This document shows positions 45,601 to 53,966 of a DNA stretch of 64,000 nucleotides, one piece after another (within the stretch, counting starts at the first letter, position 1; every line of letters begins with the position of its first letter). The translations under genes and the position numbers were made by a program. Source of the stretch: Sediminibacillus terrae (lineage in GTDB: Bacteria; Bacillota; Bacilli; Bacillales; Amphibacillaceae); contig NZ_VZDQ01000023.1 in assembly GCF_009602435.1 (NCBI RefSeq), positions 248,001 to 312,000 of the forward strand. Reading direction: 5' to 3'. The notes below the pieces were generated by a model. The model saw only the letters and a list, made by a program, of their open reading frames with translations, had not been told where the DNA came from and searched no databases.

Positions 45601-46251
45601 ATGAAAAAAGCATTGATATTTCAAGGCGGATGGGAAGGGCATGAGCCGGCCGAGGTCGCTGGAATTTTGGCAGACATTCTACAAGAAGAAAAGTTCGAAA
45701 CGAAAATCACCGGTTCGTTGCAAACGCTGGAACGAGATGATTTAAGCGGCTATGACTTGATCGTGCCGAATTGGACGCAGGGGGAAATTGACGATGAGCA
45801 GCTCATGCCTCTACTGGAAGCGGTGGCATCCGGAACAGGACTGGCAGGACTGCATGGCGGATTGGGTGACTCTTTCCGCAGGGCGACCGATTACCAATTC
45901 ATGGTCGGCGGGCAGTGGGTGGCCCATCCTGGGAACGACGGCGTAGAATACATTGTTCGCATCAACGATCCAGGCCATCCACTAACCCATGGAATGAAGG
46001 ATTTCACCGTCGTTTCCGAACAATATTATATGCATGTCGATCCAGTAGTGAATGTTCATGCCGTCACTACTTTTCCGGTGGCAGACGGACCGCATGCAGG
46101 GAATGGAAAAGTAGACATGCCAGTTGTCTGGACAAAAAAGTGGGGAAGCGGGAAGGTGTTCTATTGTTCTCTCGGCCATGCTGCGGATATTGTCAGGATG
46201 CCGGAAGTAACGGCAATGATGAGGAATGGGTTTAACTGGGCTGCACGATGA
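45601..46251 (+). CDS. ThuA-like domain protein
   Basis: A 216-residue protein of the ThuA family (class I glutamine-amidotransferase-like fold). KKALIFQGGWEGHEPAEVAGIL and LAGLHGGLGDSF are the family landmarks, with QYYMHVDP and FYCSLGHAADIV near the end. In rhizobia ThuA acts with the oxidoreductase ThuB on trehalose-type sugars through 3-keto derivatives. Here it overlaps the start region of a Gfo/Idh/MocA gene, the same pairing. Actual substrate unknown. GGAAGG precedes the ATG. It follows xynB by 86 bases with no terminator between, so it may be read together with it. Confidence 0.85.
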   Translation: MKKALIFQGGWEGHEPAEVAGILADILQEEKFETKITGSLQTLERDDLSGYDLIVPNWTQGEIDDEQLMPLLEAVASGTGLAGLHGGLGDSFRRATDYQFMVGGQWVAHPGNDGVEYIVRINDPGHPLTHGMKDFTVVSEQYYMHVDPVVNVHAVTTFPVADGPHAGNGKVDMPVVWTKKWGSGKVFYCSLGHAADIVRMPEVTAMMRNGFNWAAR

Positions 46252-46274
46252 TACAAGGAAGGGAAGGGTTCGGA

Positions 46275-47390
46275 ATGGGAAAAATGCTGGCAGGTATTAT
46301 CGGTTGCGGCAATATCAGCAGTATTTACTTTGAAAATTTGAAAAAATTCGAGGTGGTCGAAGTCATTGCATGCGCAGATTTGGATATCGAACGGGCGAGG
46401 GCAAAAGCGGAGAAATATCAAATTCCTCATGCCTATACACCGGAAGAACTCTTAGCAGATCCTGCTATAGACATCGTGATCAACTTGACTATTCCGGCTG
46501 TCCATGCCGAGGTGGCGCAAAAGGCACTGCAGGCAGGCAAGCATGTATACGGAGAAAAACCGCTTGCTGTCAGCAAAGAAGAGGGACGGGCCGTTCTGGA
46601 AACAGCCAGCAACAAAGGATTGCATGTCGGCAATGCCCCCGATACTTTTTTGGGCGGCGGACTGCAGACTTCCCGGAAGTTACTGGATGATGGTTGGATC
46701 GGCAAGCCTGTATCTGCAGTTGCGTTCATGATGGTTCCCGGTCATGAGCGCTGGCACCCGGATCCTGCTTTTTATTATCAGGAGGGCGGGGGACCGATGT
46801 TTGATATGGGGCCTTACTATCTGACAGCTTTGACGTTTTTGTTGGGTCCGGTAAGCCGGGTGACCGGATCGGCCAGCATAACATTCCCGGAGCGAACCAT
46901 AACCAGTGAGCCTAAATTCGGGGAAAAAATCCAGGTAACCACTCCAACACAGATAAATGGTGTCGTGGATTTTTCCAGTGGAGCTATCGCTTCGATCATA
47001 ACCAGCTTCGACACTTGGCATCATCAGCTGCCGCATATCGAAATTTATGGTACGGAAGGCAGCATGATCGTTCCGGATCCAAATACATTTGGAGGTCCCG
47101 TCTTTCTCAGAAGACAGGATGATAAACAGTGGACAGAAGTGCCATTGAGCCATGGCTTTGCGGAAAACAGCAGGGGGATTGGCGTTGCAGAAATGGCTTA
47201 TTCGATTCTGGCTGGAAGGCAGTCGCGGGCGGACGGCGAAATGGCTTATCACATTTTAGAGATCATGCATGGTTTTCTCGAGTCATCGCAAAGCGGAAAA
47301 CATGTCATCATGTCCAGCAGCTGCAGCCAGCCTGATTTGCTGCCAACAGGAGTTTCTCAGCAGAACTTTGATAAAAAGATGTCAATCTAG
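46275..47390 (+). CDS. Gfo/Idh/MocA-family oxidoreductase C (paired with ThuA-like protein)
   Basis: A 371-residue NAD(P)-dependent oxidoreductase. Rossmann loop LAGIIGCGNISSIYFENL, catalytic motif HVYGEKPLAVSKEE, and the carboxy domain GGGPMFDMGPYYLTALTFLLG, where a Tyr-Tyr pair stands where A has His residues. The end PHIEIYGTEGSMIVPDPN is typical. Start is the ATG with GAAGGG six bases ahead; an earlier ATG that overlaps the ThuA stop codon is less likely. By analogy with ThuB it could oxidise or reduce a sugar at C3; this is inference from the ThuA pairing. Confidence 0.85.
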   Translation: MGKMLAGIIGCGNISSIYFENLKKFEVVEVIACADLDIERARAKAEKYQIPHAYTPEELLADPAIDIVINLTIPAVHAEVAQKALQAGKHVYGEKPLAVSKEEGRAVLETASNKGLHVGNAPDTFLGGGLQTSRKLLDDGWIGKPVSAVAFMMVPGHERWHPDPAFYYQEGGGPMFDMGPYYLTALTFLLGPVSRVTGSASITFPERTITSEPKFGEKIQVTTPTQINGVVDFSSGAIASIITSFDTWHHQLPHIEIYGTEGSMIVPDPNTFGGPVFLRRQDDKQWTEVPLSHGFAENSRGIGVAEMAYSILAGRQSRADGEMAYHILEIMHGFLESSQSGKHVIMSSSCSQPDLLPTGVSQQNFDKKMSI

Positions 47391-47489
47391 CAGCCAAGAA
47401 GAATGAAAATGTTGCTTGAGGGCAGGCGCCGGATCTGGATGAGACTGTTCCTGTAAATATTGCTCCCCAGGCATTCATTTTAGGTTCTC

Positions 47490-47725
47490 TGTCAAATGTG
47501 GTGGTGTGATTTTACTTCCATCCTCTTTTTATTGAAAGGCTCATTCAAAAAAAGCTATTTTACTCAGACCGCAGAGGAAATAAACTAGCTTTTTGTGGAC
47601 GAACGCCCGAGCCTCCTCGCAAAGCCCGCTGTGGGGTCTTGGCCGACCGTTTTTCCGCAGGAGTCTCGCTTATTTCCTCTGCTACGCTATTTCGCTCTAT
47701 AAAGCCTTTTTAACAGCTTGCCGCC
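47490..47725 (+). repeat. 250-bp repeat, distant copy
   Basis: Same segments as the two copies at 23.6 and 23.9 kb: ATGTGGTGGTGTGATTTTAC, GACCGCAGAGGAAATAAACT, GGACGAACGCCCGAGCCTCC, CGCAGGAGTCTCGCTTATTT. Several substitutions (TTTTTGTGG for TTTCCGCGG) lower the GC core. Confidence 0.75.
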
Positions 47726-47896
47726 ATCAAGAAGCTGTTGTGGAAGTCGGCTTCCAAACTGTCAGAAGTAGGGCGACAAAAGGTGGAAAAGCTTCTACAG
47801 ATCCATCCCCGTTTAAAAGAAGAAGGGAAAGAGTGTGTTTTTTTGCACAATGCAGGAATACCCATCACGACAGGAGACACCGCACATTCAGTATAG
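47714..47896 (+). pseudogene. Transposase-like remnant (ISL3-type resemblance)
   Basis: A frame of 60 codons with no start codon whose translation contains LLWKSASKLSEVGRQKVEKL followed by LQIHPRLKEEGKE, resembling the ISL3-type transposase segment that precedes the second catalytic region. The rest ends early with a stop. A second, frame-broken fragment of the tail lies at about 24413-24500. I infer an old insertion sequence; the resemblance is short. Confidence 0.4.
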
Positions 47897-47923
47897 AGCC
47901 TCATTTTATAACTTCCTGCCCGC

Positions 47924-47961
47924 AAAAAAGCAGTACAACGATTGAAACCTCGTTGTACTGC
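47924..47961 (-). terminator. Terminator of xylR
   Basis: On the minus strand GCAGTACAACG pairs with CGTTGTACTGC followed by TTTTTTG. Confidence 0.9.
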
Positions 47962-47975
47962 AAATTTTACGAACC

Positions 47976-49166
47976 TTAAACACTTTGACTTTGCAAATCA
48001 ACCTTGAAAAAGTTTTCGACAGAAAAGGCTGCCACTCCAAGTGCCGTAGAATGTGTCGATAATTCCGAGAACTGAATCTGTAAGTCTTTTTGCTGAAACC
48101 ATAATGTTTGGTTGACCATTCTGTTGATCAACGGATCACGCAGCCACTTTTTGGCAGAAGCCATCCGATTTCCGATGATCACTTGCTGCGGATTGAAAAT
48201 ATTGATGATATTGTTTAATCCGACGCCTAAGTAGTCGCCGATTTGCTCGAACAAGCGAATCACCTGCTCATCCCCCTCATCGGCCAGGTCGGAAAGGTGC
48301 TCGAGAGATGGCTGTCCAGGGGCATCGGGCAGTTTGGAAGCACTGCTTAACAATGCCTGTTCAGAGGCATAAAGCTCCCAGCAGCCTTTATTTCCGCACC
48401 GGCACTTTTTCCCATCTACTTCGATTGTCATGTGCCCGAGTTCTCCAGAGAACCCATTGTTGCCTTTATAAAGCGAACCATTCAGGATCAACCCGACACC
48501 GATACCGATTCCTGCGCTGACATAAATGATATCATCAACATCTTTTCCAGCCCCGAATTTCTTCTCGCCGTAAGCACCGGCATTAGCTTCGTTTTCTATG
48601 ACGACCGGCACTTGGTACTTCCTTTCCAGTACGGCCTGCAAGTGAATGTTTTTCCACTCCAAGTTAGGGGCCAGCAAGATTTCTCCGGTATTGCTGACCG
48701 TTCCGGGGACACCGACCCCTATGCCGACAATCCCGTAGGGGCTTGGGGGAGCGGCTTGGATTAAGTAATCGATGATATCAAACAATTTCACTTTAATTTC
48801 CTCATACGTCAAGTCCGTGTACGACTCCCGTTTTTCATCGCAAATATTACCTTGTAAATCGGTGAGCACGCCCAGCAGATAATTGACCCCGATGTCGATG
48901 CCGATAGAATAACCGGCAAGCTGGTTGAAAAGCAGCATGACAGGTCTTCTGCCACCGCTTGAAACGCCTGGTCCTGATTCTGATATTAGTTGTTCATCCA
49001 GCAACTCACTCACCAACGAGGAGACGGTGCCTTTATTCAGACCGGTAAGGTTGGCAGTTTCTGCCCGGGAAACCGGCGAATGATCTTTGATAGTTTCAAG
49101 GACAAGCGATTTATTTCCTTTTTTTACTACATGCTGGTTCCACGTCTGATTCATCGTCATTTTCAT
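47976..49166 (-). CDS. xylR: Xylose repressor XylR (ROK family)
   Basis: A 396-residue ROK-family repressor. Winged HTH at about residues 15-75 (SLVLETIKDHSPVSRAETANLTGLNKGTVSSLVSELL) and a sugar-kinase-like domain with IGIDIGVNYLLGVLTDL, IENEANAGAYGE, and the ROK zinc motif GELGHMTIEVDGKKCRCGNKGCWE. In Bacillus it blocks xyl operons unless xylose is bound. It is divergent from the sugar-binding protein gene, and 19-base operators of one form occur at three xyl promoters and, less well conserved, at xynB. The start is an ATG with a weak site; nearby ATGs at codons 4-5 are alternatives. Confidence 0.92.
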   Translation of the reverse strand: MKMTMNQTWNQHVVKKGNKSLVLETIKDHSPVSRAETANLTGLNKGTVSSLVSELLDEQLISESGPGVSSGGRRPVMLLFNQLAGYSIGIDIGVNYLLGVLTDLQGNICDEKRESYTDLTYEEIKVKLFDIIDYLIQAAPPSPYGIVGIGVGVPGTVSNTGEILLAPNLEWKNIHLQAVLERKYQVPVVIENEANAGAYGEKKFGAGKDVDDIIYVSAGIGIGVGLILNGSLYKGNNGFSGELGHMTIEVDGKKCRCGNKGCWELYASEQALLSSASKLPDAPGQPSLEHLSDLADEGDEQVIRLFEQIGDYLGVGLNNIINIFNPQQVIIGNRMASAKKWLRDPLINRMVNQTLWFQQKDLQIQFSELSTHSTALGVAAFSVENFFKVDLQSQSV

Positions 49167-49229
49167 GTCATCATCTCATTCTTCCTTTTCTTTTCAGTTT
49201 ATCACATTAAGGGAATAAAAATAAACTTT

Positions 49230-49268
49230 GTTTATTCAGTAGACAAACAAGGTTTGTTTTGATATATT
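49230..49268 (+). promoter_or_regulatory. XylR operator and promoter of the xylo-sugar binding protein gene
   Basis: Operator GTTTATTCAGTAGACAAAC (49230-49248). Its TAGACA (49240-49245) is the -35; 17 bases later TATATT (49263-49268) is the -10. Downstream ATAACA-GAAGT-TGTTAT (49270-49286) forms a small palindrome in the 5' leader. Confidence 0.75.
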
Positions 49269-49311
49269 GATAACAGAAGTTGTTATTATTCAGAAAAGAG
49301 GGGGTTTACCG

Positions 49312-50613
49312 ATGGTAAAAAAGAAAGCGATTTCATTGTTGTCTGCTGCTTTTGCTTCGGTGTTATTGATGGCTGGTTGTTCAGGGTCTGGGGATTCAGC
49401 AAGTGGTGATTCTGATAAAAAGACGATTGAATTCATGCATTTATGGCCGGAAGGCAGTTCAAAGGATCACTACGAGATTGTAAATGAAATCATTGCCGAC
49501 TATGAAGAAGAACATCCAGATGTGACGGTGGATTTGGAAGTATTAAGCAACGAACAGTATAAAGATAAAATCAAAGTATTGTCCTCTTCCGGGGAACTGC
49601 CGGATGTCGGGATGACCTGGCCTGCAGGTTACTTAGAACCATATGTAGAAGGGGAGATGTTTGCTCCGCTTGATGATGTCCTTGATGACGGGTTGAAGGA
49701 TGAATTCGTTTCAGGTACGACGGAAGCTTACCAAGTAGATGGAAGTACTTACGGTCTTCCGCTGGAGCTCAATATTGCAACCGTTTTCTACAATAAAGCA
49801 ATTTTTGAAGAATACGGTTTAGAGGCTCCTGAGACATATGAAGAGTTCCAAAACGTGGTCGACACCTTGATAGAGAATGACGTTGCCCCGGTAGCATTGG
49901 GCAACAAAGATAGATGGACAGGTTCGTTATGGTACATGTACCTTGCCGACAGAATCGGCGGTGCAGAGGTTCTGAACAAAGCAATCGATCGTTCTGGAAG
50001 CTTTGAAGATCCCGCCTTGGTCGAAGCCGCTGCGAAAGTACAAGAGCTGGTAAACAATGATACCTTTATCAATGGTTTTAACGGGCTGGCAGATGAAGAA
50101 GCGAAGAGCATGTTTATGAACGAACAGGCTGCCATGTATTTGATTGCGACATGGGATCTGCCGAATTATACAACCAACGAAGATGTGCCGCAGGAATTCC
50201 GTGATTCAGTCGGATTCTTCAATTTCCCGACAGTTGATGGACAAGGCGACATGAACAGTTTTGTCGGAGGACCTGGTGTTGGTTTGTTTGTTGCCGAAGA
50301 TTCGGATGTGAAAGAAGAATCAATGGAATTCGTGAAATATTTTACAGAAAACTGGGGTGAAAAATCCGTAACACAGGCCGGCGTTATTCCGGCCACGAAA
50401 GTGAATCCTGACGAAGTAGACCTGCCGGATATGTATTTGGATGTGTTGGATGAATTGAACAATGCATCGAATATCACACTATTTGCGGATGTACAAATGA
50501 GTCCTGATGTCGCGGAAGTGCATCTCGATATGATTCAGTCGCTGTTTGGCGGTGAAGTGTCACCAGAAGAATTTGCCAAAAAGCATGAAGAAGCACTTGC
50601 CAATGAGGAGTAA
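49312..50613 (+). CDS. Sugar ABC transporter substrate-binding lipoprotein (CUT1), xylose-regulated
   Basis: A 433-residue extracellular lipoprotein of SBP family 1. Lipobox LLMAGC (Cys22), Gly/Ser/Asp-rich linker, then the two-lobed domain beginning KKTIEFMHLWPEGSSKDHYE. Acidic overall. XylR-type operator at its promoter and xylose genes around it suggest xylose or xylo-oligosaccharides as ligand. The start is the ATG following AGAGGGGG. A terminator stands between it and the two permease genes, so it is probably made in excess over them. Confidence 0.9.
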   Translation: MVKKKAISLLSAAFASVLLMAGCSGSGDSASGDSDKKTIEFMHLWPEGSSKDHYEIVNEIIADYEEEHPDVTVDLEVLSNEQYKDKIKVLSSSGELPDVGMTWPAGYLEPYVEGEMFAPLDDVLDDGLKDEFVSGTTEAYQVDGSTYGLPLELNIATVFYNKAIFEEYGLEAPETYEEFQNVVDTLIENDVAPVALGNKDRWTGSLWYMYLADRIGGAEVLNKAIDRSGSFEDPALVEAAAKVQELVNNDTFINGFNGLADEEAKSMFMNEQAAMYLIATWDLPNYTTNEDVPQEFRDSVGFFNFPTVDGQGDMNSFVGGPGVGLFVAEDSDVKEESMEFVKYFTENWGEKSVTQAGVIPATKVNPDEVDLPDMYLDVLDELNNASNITLFADVQMSPDVAEVHLDMIQSLFGGEVSPEEFAKKHEEALANEE

Positions 50614-50627
50614 GTAAAACAGAAATG

Positions 50628-50657
50628 GCCTCTCCAACAATGGAGGGGCTTTTTCTT
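50628..50657 (+). terminator. Terminator between binding-protein and permease genes
   Basis: GGCCTCTCC pairs with GGAGGGGCT across a short loop and is followed by TTTTTCTTT. Confidence 0.8.
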
Positions 50658-50689
50658 TAAAGAGAAGTGTAATCATGACCACAAACTTT

Positions 50690-50728
50690 GTTCATCCACT
50701 AGACAAACGAGTGATAGTTTGCTATTCT
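50690..50728 (+). promoter_or_regulatory. XylR operator and promoter of the permease genes
   Basis: Operator GTTCATCCACTAGACAAAC (50690-50708); TAGACA (50700-50705) is the -35, and TATTCT (50723-50728) follows after 17 bases. Same layout as at the binding-protein gene and xylA. Confidence 0.75.
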
Positions 50729-50770
50729 AATAGGGAATACAGGAAGAGTAGTCCTCACAAATCGACAAAA

Positions 50771-50784
50771 AGTAAGCGATTTCA
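50771..50784 (+). promoter_or_regulatory. cre-like box before the permease genes
   Basis: AGTAAGCGATTTCA matches 13 of 14 positions of the CcpA consensus and lies downstream of the XylR-controlled promoter, in a 210-base leader otherwise without visible features. Confidence 0.6.
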
Positions 50785-50940
50785 ATCTGCTTTTTTTTGC
50801 TAGGAAATCACCATTTGAATGGACACGCGATTTCGCTGCCCGCGTTATCTGGGTGGCATGATTGCACAAAAGAGAAGGATCGTATTTTACTGCTGTGACA
50901 TGTTTCCTTTCTATCTAATAAAAAGTAGGGGTTGAATGTT

Positions 50941-51819
50941 ATGAACAAAGTGATGTCCAACAAGTTGATGATCGCGCTTTATGTATTGCCGGCGCTTTTG
51001 TTGATTGCAATATTGATATTTATTCCGTTGATCCTTACAGGTTACTATGGACTTATGGATTGGAACGGGATCGGAACCATGGAATTTATCGGACTGGAAA
51101 ATTACATAAATGGGCTGCAAGATCCGAAATTTTGGGAGAGTGCTTATCATTCTTTCCTGTTGGCGGTATTTTCTACGCTTAGTCTCGTTATTTATTTGGC
51201 TATTTCGCTGATTCTTGCTTCTAAAATCAAAGGAGCGGACCTTTTGCGGAAAATTTATTTGATACCGATGCTGTTGTCTTCCGTGGCGATTGCCCAACTA
51301 TGGATCAAAGTCTATAACCCGAACAATGGAATTTTGAATAGTATTTTGATGGGATTGGGAGTGGAGCATCCTCCTGCATGGCTTGCAGAACCATCGATTG
51401 TTCTCTATGCCATTTTCATACCGATTCTTTGGCAATACGCAGGATTTTACATTTTGATTTACTATGCTGCATTAAAAAACATCCCGGAATCGTTAATTGA
51501 AGCAGCTAAAATCGATGGAGCCACTCCGCTGCAAATAGCCTATAAAATCAAATTGCCGCTGATCATGGGGGTCATCAAAGTGACCATCGTACTGGCAATC
51601 GTCGGCTCGCTGAAATATTTTGATCTTATTTATGTCATGACAGGCGGAGGGCCGAATGGGGCAAGTGAAGTAATGGCCTCTTATATGTATAAATTGGCGT
51701 TCTCTACCAACGATTTCGGCTACGGGAGTGCAATTGGGTTCCTGCTGCTGATCATCACGCTTATTGTCACGGTCATTATTCGTAAGCTGACTGCTTCCGA
51801 TGACGAATTACAATACTAG
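50941..51819 (+). CDS. Sugar ABC transporter permease, first subunit (CUT1, MalF-like)
   Basis: A 292-residue membrane permease with six predicted helices. The ATPase-coupling EAA loop reads PESLIEAAKIDGATPLQIAYKIKLPLI. Amino end ALYVLPALLLIAILIFIPLI. Partner of the next gene, with which it would form the channel for the xylose-regulated binding protein. The ATG has AGGGG nine bases ahead; a TTG upstream overlaps the site. No ATPase gene follows. Confidence 0.92.
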   Translation: MNKVMSNKLMIALYVLPALLLIAILIFIPLILTGYYGLMDWNGIGTMEFIGLENYINGLQDPKFWESAYHSFLLAVFSTLSLVIYLAISLILASKIKGADLLRKIYLIPMLLSSVAIAQLWIKVYNPNNGILNSILMGLGVEHPPAWLAEPSIVLYAIFIPILWQYAGFYILIYYAALKNIPESLIEAAKIDGATPLQIAYKIKLPLIMGVIKVTIVLAIVGSLKYFDLIYVMTGGGPNGASEVMASYMYKLAFSTNDFGYGSAIGFLLLIITLIVTVIIRKLTASDDELQY

Positions 51820-51839
51820 AATCAAAGGAGGAACAACCG

Positions 51840-52661
51840 ATGAACCGCATTGGATATACCGTTCTTTATATTTGTCTTGGATTGGTTGCTTTGTTTCAAA
51901 TATTCCCGATCGTCTGGCTTTTCTTGTTTTCGCTGAAGGATAACAGGGAAATATTTTCCGGTTCACCATTTGCACTTCCATCTGAATTAAAATGGGAAAA
52001 CTATGCAAAGGTTTGGGAAGGCGGAATCGGCATTTACTTCTTCAACAGTGTATGGATAACCGGGTTGGCTATCATTCTGACAGTGCTGCTTGCAAGCATG
52101 GCAACGTTTGCGATTACGAGAATGAAGTGGAAGCTGAGCGGCTTCGTATTGGGTTTGTTCATGGTCGGCCTGATGATTCCGATTCACTCTGCATTGATTC
52201 CACTTTTCAGCATGTTTCTTAATGTCAATTTGATCGATCATCCGCTTTCGATTGTGATCACCTATACGGCGTACAATCTTCCGATTACGATGATGATATT
52301 GCTTGGCTTTTATTACACGTTGCCACGGGAAATCGAAGAGGCTGCAATCATCGACGGGAGTTCGATTCACCGGCTGTTTTTTCAAATCATCCTGCCGATG
52401 ACAACGCCGATCATGTCGACCACGGTCATCATCAACATGATTTACAATTGGAACGAGTTTGTGTTTGTGAATACGTTTATTAGTTCAGATAAATATAAAA
52501 CGCTTACGGTAGGAATTCAGAATTTCATCGGCCAGTATATGACCGATTGGGGTGCGATCGGCGCTACGCTGATCATAAGCGTCCTGCCGATTCTCTTGGC
52601 ATTCATCTTTTTCAGCAACAAGGTCGTCGAAGGGATATCTTCCAGCGCGGTAAAAGGGTAA
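51840..52661 (+). CDS. Sugar ABC transporter permease, second subunit (CUT1, MalG-like)
   Basis: A 273-residue permease with six helices and an EAA loop PREIEEAAIIDGSSIHRLFFQIILPM. Starts 20 bases after the first permease with AAAGGAGG ahead of the ATG. The end VVEGISSSAVKG is typical of MalG-like proteins. As no ATP-binding protein is encoded in this cluster, an MsmX-type shared ATPase is needed, as known for Bacillus CUT1 systems. Confidence 0.92.
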   Translation: MNRIGYTVLYICLGLVALFQIFPIVWLFLFSLKDNREIFSGSPFALPSELKWENYAKVWEGGIGIYFFNSVWITGLAIILTVLLASMATFAITRMKWKLSGFVLGLFMVGLMIPIHSALIPLFSMFLNVNLIDHPLSIVITYTAYNLPITMMILLGFYYTLPREIEEAAIIDGSSIHRLFFQIILPMTTPIMSTTVIINMIYNWNEFVFVNTFISSDKYKTLTVGIQNFIGQYMTDWGAIGATLIISVLPILLAFIFFSNKVVEGISSSAVKG

Positions 52662-52700
52662 GAAGAGAGGCAGGGACAAAAGCATAGTGACCAAAGCAAA

Positions 52701-52753
52701 AGCCGAACGATGATTCGAAAAGACGACACATTCGAAATCGTTCGGTTTTTTTA
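52701..52753 (+). terminator. Dispersed-family terminator, copy 3
   Basis: CCGAACGATGATTCGAA pairs with TTCGAAATCGTTCGG, followed by seven T. Ends the permease transcript. Confidence 0.9.
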
Positions 52754-53100
52754 TAGTGGACAATTCTTTAACTGGAACTTCCATATATTCTGTTGTTTGA
52801 TAAGTATCACTGCGCTTTCCACGGACACGGCTTCAACTTCCTCAGAAGGCACCAACCGCTTTCTTGCAGGATTTTCAGCACGTGGTTATCCCGTAGGAGT
52901 CTCTGCATCTTGCCTTCGCTAAGTCAGAGTGTTTTGATTTTGAAAAGAAGAGGAGTCCTGTATTGTTATACTCTGTAACTAATACGAGGACTATCACTGC
53001 AGAGAAATTCCCTGTAATGAAGTGGGCTTATGGCAACAACTCACAGTCTATGAACTACCTATTTGTGGTGGTTTAAAAAAACGGTGTCAGGGTCTGAACT
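52754..53100. other. Intergenic region with a diverged repeat
   Basis: At 52800-52925 there is a diverged GC-rich repeat (CTGCGCTTTCCACGGACACG, CCGTAGGAGTCTCTGC). The rest up to the YesL-like stop codon shows nothing I can support. Confidence 0.5.
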
Positions 53101-53703
53101 TTACTGTGATTTTCCGGCTATCCTGCGGAATGCATGCATGCTCATCCACATGGTGATGAAGGCATAAATACTGCCGCCAAAGATGAAAAACAAGGCGGGG
53201 ATGTATCGCATCACGAAAAAGGTGCAGACGAGACATATCACCATGAAAAAGGTGCTGACCGGATTTACCAACATGATCAGAAAAGCATTCCGCAGCAGCC
53301 CGGGAACTTTTAAATCGAAATGGACGAATACAGGAAATAGGTAAAACAAATAGAACACAAACAACAACATAAACGCGAATAGCGGTATATAGGTCCACTC
53401 CAAATCTGTCATCTGAATATACTGGATATCTATGTAAATCAATCCGACAATAAAACAGACAAACAAGCCGAGCAAATTGGATTTCCAAAACTCTTTTTTA
53501 TAATAAGACCAGAATGTAGCCATCACAGGCAGAGAACTTTTCCCAAGGAGCCACTGGCGTACAAGAGCGAACATGGCGATGGTCGCCGGAAAAAAGCCAA
53601 AAAGGATTCCGCCTGTGAGCGTGAATAGTATCCATAACAAGTTGATATAGGCAAACCGTGTAATCCATTCTAAGGTAGTGTAAATGGCACCGCCTGGATT
53701 CAT
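53101..53703 (-). CDS. YesL-like membrane protein (DUF624)
   Basis: A 200-residue integral membrane protein with about five helices. The start GGAIYTTLEWITRFAYINLLWILFTLTGGILFGFFPAT is the conserved signature of the DUF624/YesL family, commonly next to plant-polysaccharide transport genes in Bacillus; its function is unknown. AGGAGG-like GGAGGAACG precedes the ATG. Oriented against the surrounding xyl genes and not visibly controlled by XylR. Its promoter region adjoins the xylA promoter. Confidence 0.85.
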   Translation of the reverse strand: MNPGGAIYTTLEWITRFAYINLLWILFTLTGGILFGFFPATIAMFALVRQWLLGKSSLPVMATFWSYYKKEFWKSNLLGLFVCFIVGLIYIDIQYIQMTDLEWTYIPLFAFMLLFVFYLFYLFPVFVHFDLKVPGLLRNAFLIMLVNPVSTFFMVICLVCTFFVMRYIPALFFIFGGSIYAFITMWMSMHAFRRIAGKSQ

Positions 53704-53813
53704 TTATCGTTCCTCCATCTTCCATACTTGTATTTTGCAAAAAAGGGGAGCGTGTCCTGTTTATTATCCCAGATTCCTAACAATTTAGCATGTACAGATT
53801 CATTATAAACTTT

Positions 53814-53872
53814 GTTTATTTAATAGACAAACTAAAAAGAGATTGCTATAATAATGGATGAAAGCAGTTACA
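53814..53872 (+). promoter_or_regulatory. xylA promoter with XylR operator and cre-like box
   Basis: Operator GTTTATTTAATAGACAAAC (53814-53832); TAGACA (53824-53829) is the -35, TATAAT (53847-53852) the -10 after 17 bases. TGAAAGCAGTTACA (53859-53872) matches 13 of 14 cre positions although the central CG is CA. Confidence 0.8.
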
Positions 53873-53966
53873 TTTTCGAGACAGCTACATAACTATGCTG
53901 CCATGGTTCAAAGGCGTATAGTTCCGCTAGTTGCCTTATCATTCATGATATTAGGAGGTTTTCGAA

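Larger units (their letters stand above)
47391..47923. other. Intergenic region with repeat and transposase-like remnant
   Basis: No intact gene. It holds a single copy of the 250-bp repeat at 47490-47725 and directly after it a transposase-like remnant (separate entries). The same pair of elements occurs at 23.5-24.5 kb. Confidence 0.6.

Noticed and set aside
49230-49248. XylR operator first considered as an inverted-repeat end of an insertion sequence
   Set aside because: The same core recurs at two other xyl promoters with fixed -35/-10 spacing and no transposase nearby, which fits an operator.
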